A DNA stretch of 41,498 bases, taken from a virus. Below the pieces are notes generated by a model that ran no database searches, was not told the origin of the DNA, and worked only from the letters and a program-made list of their open reading frames with translations. Of this stretch, positions 20,531-29,732 are shown piece after piece. Position 1 is the first letter of the stretch. The number at the start of each line of letters is the position of its first letter. The stretch covers positions 1 to 41,498 of IMG/VR virus record IMGVR_UViG_3300020391_000002, one strand, 5' to 3'. The translations under genes were made by a program, and so were the position numbers.

Positions 20531-23500
20531 GATATGTTCTCCAAAGTCCCAAAAATTTGATTGATATCTAATGAGCAACTTGATTGAAGGTTTGTGCGTT
20601 TTGATTGAATTTTAAATTCTGTGGCGGTTGTTGTAGTTCCAAAAGTTCCCTTATAAGGAAAAAATATACTCTGCCTTCCCAGTGTATCGTCTGGATCAGG
20701 CGGGGTAATTTGAAAATAAATTTGATCAACAAGAGTAACCGTAAAAGTACCTGATGAAGTAAATTTAGAATCGCTATAAAAAACAGAATCACTCGCAGAA
20801 AATACGATGCCTGATGCTTCAATTCCAATAAATGTTCTATTAGTAGCCGCATCATAAAATACATCACGAATGTTTGCGGGTTCATTTGTTCCGCTTGCAT
20901 TATTAGTTGTTGCAACACCGCCACTGATATCCACAACATTCAAGACATTTCCTGCTATTTCAATTATTTGAGTAAAACTTGTGCTGTTATCAACGGCGGC
21001 AACTGACCCAACACTTACCGCATTCACGCCTTTGCTTTTTTTCATACATCTTACGGAAATAAAAGTCTTTGCATTTGGTGTGTCTTGACCTTCATTTGCA
21101 ATTCTAAATACAATGGTTGAATCAATTTTTTGTCGTTTTGCGATCCCATTCGTAGGCGCAGGAATAGAAAAAGTGAAATGGTCTGTGAATGAAGTGCTTA
21201 CGCTTGTGCTGACTGATCTCATCAACGGATAAACTTCGGACACATCACCCGTAATTAGATTTGATGCCAATGATCCTGCTGTAACCGTTCCAAGGTTTGC
21301 GCTGATTGCGGCGAGGTTATTGACTGAAATATCAGTGTTTGCAACTTTGAGCATTTTACCCTGCACTTCACTTGTGTAAGAGGATGCTGTGCCATAAACA
21401 TTTATCGATCTCAACCTTATGTACTGAATCGTGTCAAATGCCAACCCATGAGCAACGCCCAAAATAATTGTTTTTTTCTTACCAACGTCTCCTATGTAAG
21501 TGCCAATCAACGTGCTACTGGATGGCGTAAATCCTGATGTGGTGCTGACGTGTACCTCTACAGCGCGAAGGTTTACATTTGATGGATTTGTCCATTCAAC
21601 TTCGATCATTAACGGTTTATCTGTGGTGGCACTTATACTTGTCGGAGCATCAGGACCAGAATCAGGTTGAGTAACTGTGACATTCATTTGAGTTGTCAAA
21701 TCACTGTAAACATTATCTTTTGTGAAATGCCTTAACTTTATGTTGTAAGTCTCACCGACCGTGACATTCGAGATACTGGCTTCTGTTTGTCCTTTTGTCG
21801 CAACTGCCGCTGTTTGATAAGTGGAATCTCCACTCAGCTTGTACTGGACTTCTGTACCTAATACCTTGGGATCATTTGCATTTGTCCAAGGCACTTTGAT
21901 ATTTATTTTTGTTGTCGGACCTTCCTGTCCCTTTACTTGCGATGGTGTTCCGTTTGTGGGAATAGGACAGGTAGGGACACCGATAACTGGATCAGCGCTG
22001 TTATCTTGAGGAGTTTGATATGCACCAAAAGTAAAAATAGATGGTGAAGTCTCTCGCAAAGATAATTCAACGCCTGCATAGACAGTGCCATCATTATCAA
22101 AAAATCCAAGAGACATCTCTTCAATCTTAAATAATTTGTTGGTAAACCCAAGACGCTCATTGGTCACGTTGATATGGTCATTTGGTTGCGCTTTTAAAAA
22201 TTCAGTTGTTGTTGTTAGGTTGATGGTTGTTGTTTGCCTTTGATCTAAAAGAGAAATTTTTTGCAACCTTTGAGCCATGGTCTGAGATGTGGTCATTGGA
22301 AAACGCATCTCAAGCGTCTTTTTAAAATGTTGTTTGGCAGCGGCGTTTGCATTTGCACCATCAGGCGTATCTTCTGTTAACATTGTTGCATCTTCAAAAA
22401 GCGGCGTTTCTGAAACGTTGAAATTATTTCCTGAATCCACAAAAACTGATTTGACAGAATTGAATAATTCTCCACTTGCTGATTTTGTTGATACTTGCGG
22501 AGTGCCAAGAACTTTTTCATCTGTCACAATTAAACTGGCCGTTTGCGTTGCTCCTGCAAAAAAATTGAACTGGCCGTTTGTGTAAGTCAAATTTCCTGCA
22601 CATGCAGATGAAATGGCTTGTATAACCCCGCCCCCTGCTGAACTAAAATTGAAAAAACCATTTGATGTATAGGTGGTTTCTGTAACACCGTCTGTGGTTA
22701 AATTTGCATCACAAATATTTGCGGCATGACAAAAACTTCCAACATCTGATCCATTTGTTGCGCCATCATTTATTTCTGCATCAAGAGCCTTTAGGCCATA
22801 TGTGGTATCGGAAATAAAATCTCTTACCTGCAAAGCAGGGTTTGATCTTTGTAAATCGCTATTTGCTAATGCATTTGTTCTTGGATCAAAAACATTTTTG
22901 CCTTTTACTAAGAAAAACAATTCAGGCAGGGAAGGCATCTTTTCAGGATCATAAACAAACTCCATATAAAAATATGCACAACCGAGAAGCTTGCATGTGG
23001 TTGGATATCGCGATGAATTCTCTTGAGTTGCTAAACCATCAACTGCGGTTTGATCACCTTTGTGAAAAGTAAATCGTATTAGAGCGCCAGAGCCAAAGTT
23101 GCTGTCATTATCTGTATTTGTAAAATCAGAATTTGTCGCAGTGAAAACTGTTTCATTGTGTAAGGTTGCACTGGATGTTGTAAGTTCTTTGTTATTAACA
23201 AATACTTTAGTAAATCCCTCAATTTCATGCCCTGCAACGACAACCGCCATTGAGAGAACAGCATTATTATTTCCACGGCTGTCCATTTTTACAATAGTGC
23301 CGCCAACTCTTGCAAGTCCATAAACAATTTGTCTTGGGACAGCGATTCCTGTCGTAGCAACTTTTTTTCCTAAATTGTCCGCTGAAGCCTCAATTCCTTT
23401 ATTTGTCAACTGACCAATTCCACCCGCAACTAAAGTGCCGACAAACGCATAGAGCATTTTAGCTTTTATACCTTCAATTAAAGCCAATCCCATTGCCCCA

Positions 23501-23577
23501 AGACCTACATTGACTAATACAATTGAAAGCCCGACCGTTACAGCAGTTATTACTGCCGCTTTGATTACTTTAGCCAT
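20527..23577 (-). CDS. Tail tip / host-specificity protein, J-like, with fibronectin III region
   Basis: The product is 1,016 residues. A hydrophobic N-terminal region (~5-60) resembles the membrane-like start of gpI/gpJ-type tail tip proteins. A J-like body follows (VYGLARVGGTIVKM near 90, the region before the hub domains). Around 580-760 there are fibronectin-III repeats: KINIKVPWTNANDPKVLGTE and MIEVEWTNPSNVNLRAVEVH. A C-terminal beta-rich part closes the protein. It should form the tip of the tail that contacts the host and the inner membrane. ATG 23577 overlaps the preceding stop. The gene order tape measure - distal tail - hub - NlpC - J is lambda-like. Confidence 0.87.
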   Translation of the reverse strand: MAKVIKAAVITAVTVGLSIVLVNVGLGAMGLALIEGIKAKMLYAFVGTLVAGGIGQLTNKGIEASADNLGKKVATTGIAVPRQIVYGLARVGGTIVKMDSRGNNNAVLSMAVVVAGHEIEGFTKVFVNNKELTTSSATLHNETVFTATNSDFTNTDNDSNFGSGALIRFTFHKGDQTAVDGLATQENSSRYPTTCKLLGCAYFYMEFVYDPEKMPSLPELFFLVKGKNVFDPRTNALANSDLQRSNPALQVRDFISDTTYGLKALDAEINDGATNGSDVGSFCHAANICDANLTTDGVTETTYTSNGFFNFSSAGGGVIQAISSACAGNLTYTNGQFNFFAGATQTASLIVTDEKVLGTPQVSTKSASGELFNSVKSVFVDSGNNFNVSETPLFEDATMLTEDTPDGANANAAAKQHFKKTLEMRFPMTTSQTMAQRLQKISLLDQRQTTTINLTTTTEFLKAQPNDHINVTNERLGFTNKLFKIEEMSLGFFDNDGTVYAGVELSLRETSPSIFTFGAYQTPQDNSADPVIGVPTCPIPTNGTPSQVKGQEGPTTKINIKVPWTNANDPKVLGTEVQYKLSGDSTYQTAAVATKGQTEASISNVTVGETYNIKLRHFTKDNVYSDLTTQMNVTVTQPDSGPDAPTSISATTDKPLMIEVEWTNPSNVNLRAVEVHVSTTSGFTPSSSTLIGTYIGDVGKKKTIILGVAHGLAFDTIQYIRLRSINVYGTASSYTSEVQGKMLKVANTDISVNNLAAISANLGTVTAGSLASNLITGDVSEVYPLMRSVSTSVSTSFTDHFTFSIPAPTNGIAKRQKIDSTIVFRIANEGQDTPNAKTFISVRCMKKSKGVNAVSVGSVAAVDNSTSFTQIIEIAGNVLNVVDISGGVATTNNASGTNEPANIRDVFYDAATNRTFIGIEASGIVFSASDSVFYSDSKFTSSGTFTVTLVDQIYFQITPPDPDDTLGRQSIFFPYKGTFGTTTTATEFKIQSKRTNLQSSCSLDINQIFGTLENIS

Positions 23578-23989
23578 TTATTCGAAAAACCTTGATTGCT
23601 TTTGCTATTTTATTGTATCCGTAACCTTCCGATGCAGGAGAAACAATCGCATATCCATCACAAACACCAGTTATGTTTTTACCTTTTGAATCAAAAACAC
23701 AAATATCACCTTTTTGAATTTGATCTTTTGGCACTTCCATCAAGCCTTTTTCTTTTGTGCCTTTTATCATGCTGTTCAACAGGGTTTCTCCGTATTCTTT
23801 TATCGTTTTAACGGCGGTTCTCTTGTTTTCCCAATGAAGGTATTCAGGAATAAGTTTTTGCCCTGAAATCGCCTTACATGCAGAATTTGCGAAAATGACG
23901 CAATCCCATCGTCCCCATCTAAATTTACGATCTTTGTTTTCACATAGAAATCTGTGAAACCTTTTTTCCCAATCATCTAATTTTTGCAT
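23570..23989 (-). CDS. NlpC/P60-like tail tip peptidase (DUF6950 type)
   Basis: The product is 139 residues. It begins with RKFRWGRWDCVIFANSACK, in which Cys ~34 is the predicted nucleophile of the DUF6950/NlpC-P60-like group. The His part of the triad is not obvious; CDGYAIVSPASEGYGY near 110 takes the place of the usual His strand, so activity is uncertain. The family is usual just before the gpJ-like protein, where it cleaves cell-wall peptides during DNA injection. Both ends overlap their neighbours by a few bases. Confidence 0.8.
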   Translation of the reverse strand: MQKLDDWEKRFHRFLCENKDRKFRWGRWDCVIFANSACKAISGQKLIPEYLHWENKRTAVKTIKEYGETLLNSMIKGTKEKGLMEVPKDQIQKGDICVFDSKGKNITGVCDGYAIVSPASEGYGYNKIAKAIKVFRING

Positions 23990-24642
23990 TATCTTTTATC
24001 GATAGTGGCAGATTCGTTTAACCTGTTACCAGATACACCCGTGCCAAATGCACCGCCTCCGCTGAATGTTCTCGATCCCCAACTAATTTCTGTGTCTTGT
24101 AATTTGTCCACGGCATCAAAACCTGTATCCGTTGTGCTTGGGTTCAATGCAACCTGTGATTCCTTTGTATAACGGAAATTTGATGGCCTATCTAAATCAA
24201 TCAGCCTGTTTTCCGTTGTCAAAGTGATTGAGATACCTGCCTGTGTATTATCTTGTATTTGACTTGAAATCATACGCCCTTTATACAAAGTCATAAAACC
24301 TTCAACGTGATCTGTGCCTGCCGAGATAAAAGCCATCAGCATTGTGATGTTTCTATTTTGCAGATTTTCATTTAGCGCATATCCAAGCACTGTTGGATTC
24401 ATTCCTGATAAATTAAATGTAACACCTGAACTTTTTAGATCATTGGAATCTTCAATATCTGATATTGCAAGCAAAGTGCCTGCACCTGTGTAAGTTTCAG
24501 AATTAATTGTCAAATCACCAAGTCCAGAATGGAGTCGTATGGTAGATGTATCAAATTCAGCCTTGATGGCATAAACCATATGTTGATTATCTTCGATAAG
24601 TCGTAACGCTGATCTTGCATCAATCCCTGCTCTGGTAGCCAT
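23989..24642 (-). CDS. Tail hub / baseplate protein (DUF2163-like)
   Basis: The product is 217 residues. Start MATRAGIDARSALRLIEDNQ, then YAIKAEFDTSTIRLHSGLGD with an ETYTGAGTLLAISDIEDSND pattern, matching the N-terminal part of DUF2163-type tail proteins of GTAs and related phages. Beta-rich throughout, no signal or membrane segment. Position between the distal tail protein and the NlpC-like peptidase fits the hub that joins tube to tip. ATG overlaps the previous stop as TGATG. Confidence 0.8.
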   Translation of the reverse strand: MATRAGIDARSALRLIEDNQHMVYAIKAEFDTSTIRLHSGLGDLTINSETYTGAGTLLAISDIEDSNDLKSSGVTFNLSGMNPTVLGYALNENLQNRNITMLMAFISAGTDHVEGFMTLYKGRMISSQIQDNTQAGISITLTTENRLIDLDRPSNFRYTKESQVALNPSTTDTGFDAVDKLQDTEISWGSRTFSGGGAFGTGVSGNRLNESATIDKR

Positions 24643-25523
24643 CAGATCACCTCAGTAAAACCAAAACTTATCCGATATAATGAAACGTTATTTGCCTGCC
24701 ATTCAACGGTGTTATCATCAAGCCTGAAAAGCCCCCTATTTTGAGCACTTGAAAATCCAATATGAGAATCATCAGCTAAATCTAATCTTAAATTGGGTTG
24801 TATTGGCACAGAATATTTATCTTCACTCACTTCATCAGTAATTACCGCATCGGCAGTCGCTATGACAAGCTGTTTTATATTTCCATCAGAATCTTGAATA
24901 CTCAGATAATCTCCTTGCAAAACACTGCCTTGATTTGTGCCTACAGCTTTCATTGATAATGCGGTTGATCCTTTTACATTTTGACGGACCTTACAACTTG
25001 CAGTGCTTGCTTCATTGACTAACACTGCATCCACCCTTATCTCTGTATTACTTGTAAACGTAGTGACTTTAAAAGTTCCATTGTTTTCAGAATTCACTGC
25101 TCCTGAAATAGTTACAAAATCATTTACAACTAAACCATCAAATATTGCAGAAGAAGATGTCACGACAGAATTCGTATTTGCAAAAGTAAGGGTCGCACTA
25201 TTTACATTGCTTCCAGAATCAACTCTTATGTCGGTATTAAAATGAGTGTGAGCATATGTACCTCTTGGCGTAAAAGCATCAGGATCGCCAAACTTGAAGT
25301 AATTTTTTGTCCCTTCAAGATTTGCTAGGAAAGACTGCCATTGCACCACATCTGATCGTTTCATCGGTGCAACAGATATTTGACCAGACCAATAATTGTA
25401 ATCATATTCTTGAGATCGGTACTTTCCTGAGAATGGAGCAATACTTGTTCCAATAGTTTTGGTCAAATTAAACGTTGATGAAATGATGCCTGCGTTTGTA
25501 GGTATTGTGATTATCTTAGGCAT
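24642..25523 (-). CDS. Distal tail protein-like
   Basis: The product is 293 residues. The N-terminal portion (SGKYRSQEYDYNYWSGQISV, then QWQSFLANLEGTKNYFKFGD) resembles phage distal tail / DUF2460-like proteins that cap the tail tube. A beta-rich insert follows with NVNSATLTFANTNSVVTSSS and GLVVNDFVTISGAVNSENNG. The C-terminal end (SLYRISFGFTEVI) is characteristic: an RxxFxxxE ending. The start overlaps the tape measure stop by eight bases. It likely starts or closes tail tube polymerisation. Confidence 0.8.
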   Translation of the reverse strand: MPKIITIPTNAGIISSTFNLTKTIGTSIAPFSGKYRSQEYDYNYWSGQISVAPMKRSDVVQWQSFLANLEGTKNYFKFGDPDAFTPRGTYAHTHFNTDIRVDSGSNVNSATLTFANTNSVVTSSSAIFDGLVVNDFVTISGAVNSENNGTFKVTTFTSNTEIRVDAVLVNEASTASCKVRQNVKGSTALSMKAVGTNQGSVLQGDYLSIQDSDGNIKQLVIATADAVITDEVSEDKYSVPIQPNLRLDLADDSHIGFSSAQNRGLFRLDDNTVEWQANNVSLYRISFGFTEVI

Positions 25524-27702
25524 TTAATAATCCTCTTCTAAATGACCCACCTCTGCGTGTTGCTTCAAGAACGCTTGCTTTACTTACTTCTGCGATCTGC
25601 GGCAACATCTTAGTTATTTCTGTTCTTACAGTCGGAACAACTCCCGTGCTGAAATTAAGATTTTGATTTATTACAATACCACCCCCACCACCGAGAGCGT
25701 TTTTGGTATTCATATTATTTAATACTTTGCCGCCCGTGTTTGGAATAATTAACTCAGGTCCACGTTCTCCAACTATCATTGGACGATTTGGTTGATAAGT
25801 TCCGCCTTTTGCATTTAAAACGGGTAAATCATCAAACCCTTCCACGTCAAAGCCTCCACTTCCGAAAATAGACTTTAGAATTGGATTGATTACAGCGAGT
25901 TGTAAAAATATAGATATTATTTGAGATACTAAATTTTGTGCAAAATTTTTGAAAGAATCCAATGCACTTTTACCTTCTAATAGAGCATTTACGAAATCTA
26001 CACCAAAAGCATTGACAGACTGAGCCACAGCTTCTGCCATCTTGTCACCCAATGTTTGTTGAACTTCTTCAGCCCCTTCTTTGATTTCTTTTAGATTATC
26101 TCTAAGTTCTCGAATTTTCTGATTAGCTTCATCCGTAGTGAAATCCTCACCAAAAATAAATTTAAGAATATCAAGATTGTTAGTATCAACTAAGGTTTGG
26201 AGTTGATTGATTTCATCTTGCAATTCCGCAACTGGATCAACCGTGCTTTCCACCAATTTTTTCAAATCTCCAAACGCTTCTTTATTATTCTTTAAATCAA
26301 TATCCTCTTGCATTTCTTTCAAAATTGATTTCAGTCTTTCTTGTTGCGTTGGGTCTAACTCATCGAGCGCTGTATTTTGATCCTTGATTAGTTCATTCAA
26401 TTTCTCTTGAGGTGTTGCTGATTTTTCAATTAATTTTAGTAATCGATCTCGCGCTTCAATTACTTCAATAGTTGGTCCTGTATCTTCATCCTCCTTTTCT
26501 TCTTCTGTAGGTTTTTCTGCTTCTCTCGCTCTTAGTCGTGCATCTGTTAAGGCATGAAGCGATAAGATTTGAGAATCAATTTGTTCCGCCTCTTCTTTTA
26601 AGTCTCTTCTAGCTTTTTTAGCATCTTTTAAATCTTTTCCCCGTAATCCTGATAAACTTTCATTCAGAATTTCTTGTATTTCGACACGTCTATTAGCTAG
26701 GGTTTCAAATTCGCTTGCCATCGCCTCCTCAACGCCGAGGGCATCTTTTGCATCTTCTGCTCGTAATCTGCCCATTCGACCGAGGGTGCTTACATCTCCT
26801 GATTCGATTCCCTCCGCAGTTAAAGCATTGGCTACAGATTCAGGTAAGTCTTCAAGTTGCTCTTGCTGTCGTCCTGCTTGGATTGCATCATTTGTCGCAT
26901 TCACAAATTCTCGCATCGAGGCCGCGACATTTTTTAACATATCGCCAAGACCACCTTCAAATATAGTATTTTGCAGTCCTTTAAAAGCGATTTCTAAATT
27001 TGATATTTCTGTGGAAAGCAATTGCATACGCTCCCCCATAATACCGCCAAACCTCTTCTCCAGTCCGCTAATCAAGGCTTGCATGATGATATCAGCACCT
27101 TCTGATGTCTTTCCTAATTCAGAAAGTTCCAATCGAGTTTTGCTAATCTCATCTTCTAATATCTTAAATACTGGGATACCTTGAGTTGCAATTTGCTCAA
27201 GTTCCACTAACCCAAGACCACCACCTGCGGCCCTTTGCGTGATTCGAACCATTGCGTTAAAAGCTTCTAACGGATTCAATGCTAATGATGCGGCATCACC
27301 GAAGGCAGTCATCATTCGATTATTAGGTTCTATGCCGTTGGATTTAAGAGCAATAAATGCTTTCGTGACATCTTCAAGTTGAAATGGAGTTGTTTCTGCA
27401 AAGACACGAATTTCATTGAAAAACTCAGCGCCTTGCGCTTCACCGCCTGCAAGTTTATTAAGAGATATTCGGAGGGCTTCGAATTGATCACCCGTGTCAG
27501 CGATACCTTTACCAACACGGAAAGCCGCAAAAGCGGCTGTGGTTGTTGCGATTATCGGGCCGAGTCTTTTGAGAGCCGCACCTAATCCGCCAACACCCTT
27601 TGTTGTATTTTGCGTTTGAGTTTTTGTCCTATCTAAAGCGGTCTCTAGTTGCTTAGTATCTGCTTTAATTCGGACCAGTAGTTCATCAACCGTTGTTGCC
27701 AT
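25516..27702 (-). CDS. Tail tape measure protein
   Basis: The product is 728 residues. The N-terminal third contains the TIGR02675-type tape measure domain: ALRISLNKLAGGEAQGAEFF, AETTPFQLEDVTKAFIALKS, GLGLVELEQIATQGIPVFKI. The middle is long charged coiled coil. Near 580-630 is a hydrophobic part (LVSQIISIFLQLAVINPIL), as in many tape measures. It sets tail length and passes into the cell envelope during injection. ATG overlaps the chaperone stop as TGATG. The length would fit a tail on the order of 100 nm (by the usual ~1.5 angstrom per residue rule). Confidence 0.94.
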   Translation of the reverse strand: MATTVDELLVRIKADTKQLETALDRTKTQTQNTTKGVGGLGAALKRLGPIIATTTAAFAAFRVGKGIADTGDQFEALRISLNKLAGGEAQGAEFFNEIRVFAETTPFQLEDVTKAFIALKSNGIEPNNRMMTAFGDAASLALNPLEAFNAMVRITQRAAGGGLGLVELEQIATQGIPVFKILEDEISKTRLELSELGKTSEGADIIMQALISGLEKRFGGIMGERMQLLSTEISNLEIAFKGLQNTIFEGGLGDMLKNVAASMREFVNATNDAIQAGRQQEQLEDLPESVANALTAEGIESGDVSTLGRMGRLRAEDAKDALGVEEAMASEFETLANRRVEIQEILNESLSGLRGKDLKDAKKARRDLKEEAEQIDSQILSLHALTDARLRAREAEKPTEEEKEDEDTGPTIEVIEARDRLLKLIEKSATPQEKLNELIKDQNTALDELDPTQQERLKSILKEMQEDIDLKNNKEAFGDLKKLVESTVDPVAELQDEINQLQTLVDTNNLDILKFIFGEDFTTDEANQKIRELRDNLKEIKEGAEEVQQTLGDKMAEAVAQSVNAFGVDFVNALLEGKSALDSFKNFAQNLVSQIISIFLQLAVINPILKSIFGSGGFDVEGFDDLPVLNAKGGTYQPNRPMIVGERGPELIIPNTGGKVLNNMNTKNALGGGGGIVINQNLNFSTGVVPTVRTEITKMLPQIAEVSKASVLEATRRGGSFRRGLLNA

Positions 27703-27914
27703 CAGTCAGGATATAACTCCATCAGTTCTTTCAATCTATCCTGATCCATTGGAGCCTCTTTTTCTACTGCATGAAACTCTTTAAATCCAGAGATAGCCGA
27801 GTAAATTTCCAACGGTGACAACTCCCAAAATTCACTCGGCTGTATTCCAATCATGCCAACACAAATTGAAAACAACCTACGCCAATCAATCGGCTCTAGG
27901 CTGTCACCGCTTCC
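27702..27914 (-). CDS. Tail assembly chaperone, T-like frameshift extension
   Basis: A 70-residue frame reached by a -1 shift from the 28243 gene. It reads GSGDSLEPIDWRRLFSICVG, then IGIQPSEFWELSPLEIYSAI and so on to ELYPD. The IGIQPSEFWELSPLEIYSAI pattern is typical of phage TAC proteins (Phage_TAC families) encoded before the tape measure. No start codon with a ribosome site is present at its beginning, so it is most simply made as a G-T fusion of about 180 residues. The stop TGA overlaps the tape measure ATG. The extension should recruit tail tube protein to the tape measure during assembly. Confidence 0.85.
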   Translation of the reverse strand, partial: GSGDSLEPIDWRRLFSICVGMIGIQPSEFWELSPLEIYSAISGFKEFHAVEKEAPMDQDRLKELMELYPD

Positions 27915-28243
27915 TTTTTTCCGTCCGATTCCTCTGAATCATCATTTAATGTCGCAACTAAAAGATTAGCAACTGCGGCACTACAATTGATTAATCCTGT
28001 TGATTGTATGATTTTGTTGACATCTTTCACTTGAAAGTTATTGCCACCACCTCGCAACGCATACAACAAAATCACCGACATTTCTTTCATGCGAATATCC
28101 GCGTCAGATATTCTCTGCGTAATTTTTAAAATCCCATTATCAAGTTCTTCTTCAATCTTAATTATAGAATCTACAGTTAAACGACACTGATAATCAGTGC
28201 CGCCTAAATTAATTGTTATTTGTCCCCTGAGTGGGTTCGTCAT
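27896..28243 (-). CDS. Tail assembly chaperone, G-like (GTA gp10 family)
   Basis: The product is 115 residues from ATG 28243, behind GGAGAA; the longer start at 28279 lies inside the previous gene. The sequence GQITINLGGTDYQCRLTVDS and the following IKIEEELDNG match the GTA_gp10 / Phage_TAC_11 family. C-terminus is acidic (NDDSEESDGKKEAVTA). A fraction of ribosomes should shift at 27914 to add the T-like extension. It binds the tape measure and keeps it ready for tube assembly, in the cytoplasm and not in the virion. The arrangement is that of lambda G and GT. Confidence 0.88.
   Translation of the reverse strand: MTNPLRGQITINLGGTDYQCRLTVDSIIKIEEELDNGILKITQRISDADIRMKEMSVILLYALRGGGNNFQVKDVNKIIQSTGLINCSAAVANLLVATLNDDSEESDGKKEAVTA
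27914..27920 (-). other. Programmed -1 ribosomal frameshift site A AAA AAG
   Basis: On the minus strand the zero-frame codons GGA AAA AAG form the slippery heptamer A_AAA_AAG. A one-base backward slip enters exactly the open TAC frame. An SD-like GAGGAA lies eight bases upstream (27934-27929), the stimulator arrangement known from dnaX. The zero frame stops at 27898-27896, six codons further on. Confidence 0.85.
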
Positions 28244-28466
28244 CTGACTTCTCCTTTTTAGGTTTGCTTGCCGTTGCAAGATTCACTCTCCAAACACCGT
28301 CCCTTTCATCGTAAATCGATGATTCGACAGCACATTTTTTACCATCCACCTCTAGTGATCCAGTGACGGTCAATTTTTTTGAACCTGAAAAGATCAAATC
28401 ATTCTTGTAAATGATGCCTTTTTCCGTTCCTTTTTCATGCTTGATATCGACTTCTTTGACTGTCAT
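28209..28466 (-). CDS. Small tail-region protein of unknown function
   Basis: The product is 85 residues: a beta-like middle (LTVTGSLEVDGKKCAVESSI) and an acidic, disordered C-terminus (KKEKSDDEPTQGTNNN). ATG 28466 has AGAGGTGAGTC upstream. It overlaps the tail chaperone start by 35 bases. It lies between tail tube and chaperone, where small accessory tail proteins are common. No family recognised. Confidence 0.75.
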   Translation of the reverse strand: MTVKEVDIKHEKGTEKGIIYKNDLIFSGSKKLTVTGSLEVDGKKCAVESSIYDERDGVWRVNLATASKPKKEKSDDEPTQGTNNN

Positions 28467-28476
28467 GACTCACCTC

Positions 28477-28878
28477 TTATGAGAATGTGATTGCACCGCT
28501 TGATTCAAGTGTTAAGGAATAAGTTACTTCTCCATTAAACTCACCTGCAAACTCTAATGATGCGATCATGAATGATCCTGCATAGGTTCCCAAATCGGGG
28601 ACTACTAAATTATAACTTTTGAAGTCACCATTTGCTAATGAACCTCTAACTAACTGGATTGCCGCATCATCAACAAAAACACCTGATCCACTGATAGTCA
28701 TTGAACTTGTTCCTGCGGTTGCTAGAAGTGTCCTAGCATTCGCGCTGTCTTTGTTTGTAATATCAACTGGCTCATCGTTTATAGAAATCGAAGTAGATCG
28801 CAATCCTCCGATGGTTGTAAACGTTGACCCCGAAGTATTTATTTTAACTAATAAATCTTTTCCTTTTTGTGCCGCCAT
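28477..28878 (-). CDS. Major tail tube protein
   Basis: The product is 133 residues. Start MAAQKGKDLLVKINTSGS and VDITNKDSANARTLLATAGT are the signature of the TP901-1-type / Phage_tail_2 (TIGR02126) tail tube family. The C-terminus, EVTYSLTLESSGAITFS, is the usual final strand pair. ATG 28878 follows TAGGAG. It polymerises into the tail tube around the tape measure. The order connector, tube, chaperone, tape measure is standard. Confidence 0.93.
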   Translation of the reverse strand: MAAQKGKDLLVKINTSGSTFTTIGGLRSTSISINDEPVDITNKDSANARTLLATAGTSSMTISGSGVFVDDAAIQLVRGSLANGDFKSYNLVVPDLGTYAGSFMIASLEFAGEFNGEVTYSLTLESSGAITFS

Positions 28879-28899
28879 GTTAAATATCTCCTAAATGGA

Positions 28900-29301
28900 T
28901 TAACCTAATAATATTGCCCTGAATCGCATGATTCCGTGCCTCGTAATCCCATCTGGGTCGCGTACAAGATCAGAAAACTCAAATCTTAGGTTTATTAGAT
29001 TAGTTCCTGATACTGTCAGACTGCTATCATGCAACAAAGTATGAATTCTGTCCATTATTTCCTTCGCTTCTTTACTCCCTCGATATCGACTCCAAATGTC
29101 CATTTCAACGGTTACCTCCGAACCTGTCGCATCTTTGGTGCTAAAATCGCTTGCCTGATCTTCACCAATTTGGACATAAGGATATCCCGTGTTTTCTGGC
29201 ACGTCATCGAAAACACTTGCCCCTAATGTGGATGTTAAATTCGAATCATTATTCAAGGCGGCATATATCGTGCTTTGTAATCCAAACTGAAAAATTGTCA
29301 T
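28900..29301 (-). CDS. Tail terminator / completion protein (DUF3168-like)
   Basis: The product is 133 residues. The pattern FQFGLQSTIYAALNNDSNLT followed by YPYVQIGEDQASDFSTKDAT is the typical start of DUF3168 proteins, with VEMDIWSRYRGSKEAKEIMD in the middle. These proteins cap the tail at the head side. ATG overlaps the previous stop (ATGA). Good match by pattern and position. Confidence 0.9.
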   Translation of the reverse strand: MTIFQFGLQSTIYAALNNDSNLTSTLGASVFDDVPENTGYPYVQIGEDQASDFSTKDATGSEVTVEMDIWSRYRGSKEAKEIMDRIHTLLHDSSLTVSGTNLINLRFEFSDLVRDPDGITRHGIMRFRAILLG

Positions 29302-29732
29302 GAAATCAATCCGTTAGTTCTGAATATTTGTAATATTTTTTTTCTGCTTTTTATGAGTGCGGGTCGCATAAAAGGACGTTTTCCCATCGTTGCTGTACCA
29401 AATTCTAAATGCTTACTGTATTTAGCGGCTGATCTTACTTCACCAACCATAACGAGAGGCGATTTTTTTACAGTCGCAGATATATTACTGGCTAAAAATC
29501 CTGTATCGCTTGCAGGTGGTTGATCTTTAGCAGATGCTCTGTGATCTCTGCGCGGTCGATATTTTTTATACAAGACTCCCGTTGGGTTTCCTTGCAAAAT
29601 TGATTTTACGGCGTGATTTCTGACTTCATCGGCTGATCTTTGCAAAGATACAAAAACCTTTTCTTTCGCAATCTTTTTTTTTGCATCTAAGCGCTTTTGA
29701 AAAGTATTCAGATTAACAAATTCCACAGTCAT
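29298..29732 (-). CDS. HK97 gp10-like head-tail / tail completion protein
   Basis: The product is 144 residues, strongly basic. The C-terminal pattern AAKYSKHLEFGTATMGKRPF and MRPALIKSRKKI is the hallmark of HK97-gp10-like proteins (the EFGT and RPFMRPA motifs). It joins head to tail or completes the tail. The start overlaps the head-closure gene as ATGA, the end overlaps the terminator gene. Confidence 0.9.
   Translation of the reverse strand: MTVEFVNLNTFQKRLDAKKKIAKEKVFVSLQRSADEVRNHAVKSILQGNPTGVLYKKYRPRRDHRASAKDQPPASDTGFLASNISATVKKSPLVMVGEVRSAAKYSKHLEFGTATMGKRPFMRPALIKSRKKILQIFRTNGLIS

Noticed and set aside
26786-27184. Plus-strand 132-residue frame opposite the tape measure gene
   Set aside because: Antisense of a well-supported gene, with no start signal and no recognisable product.
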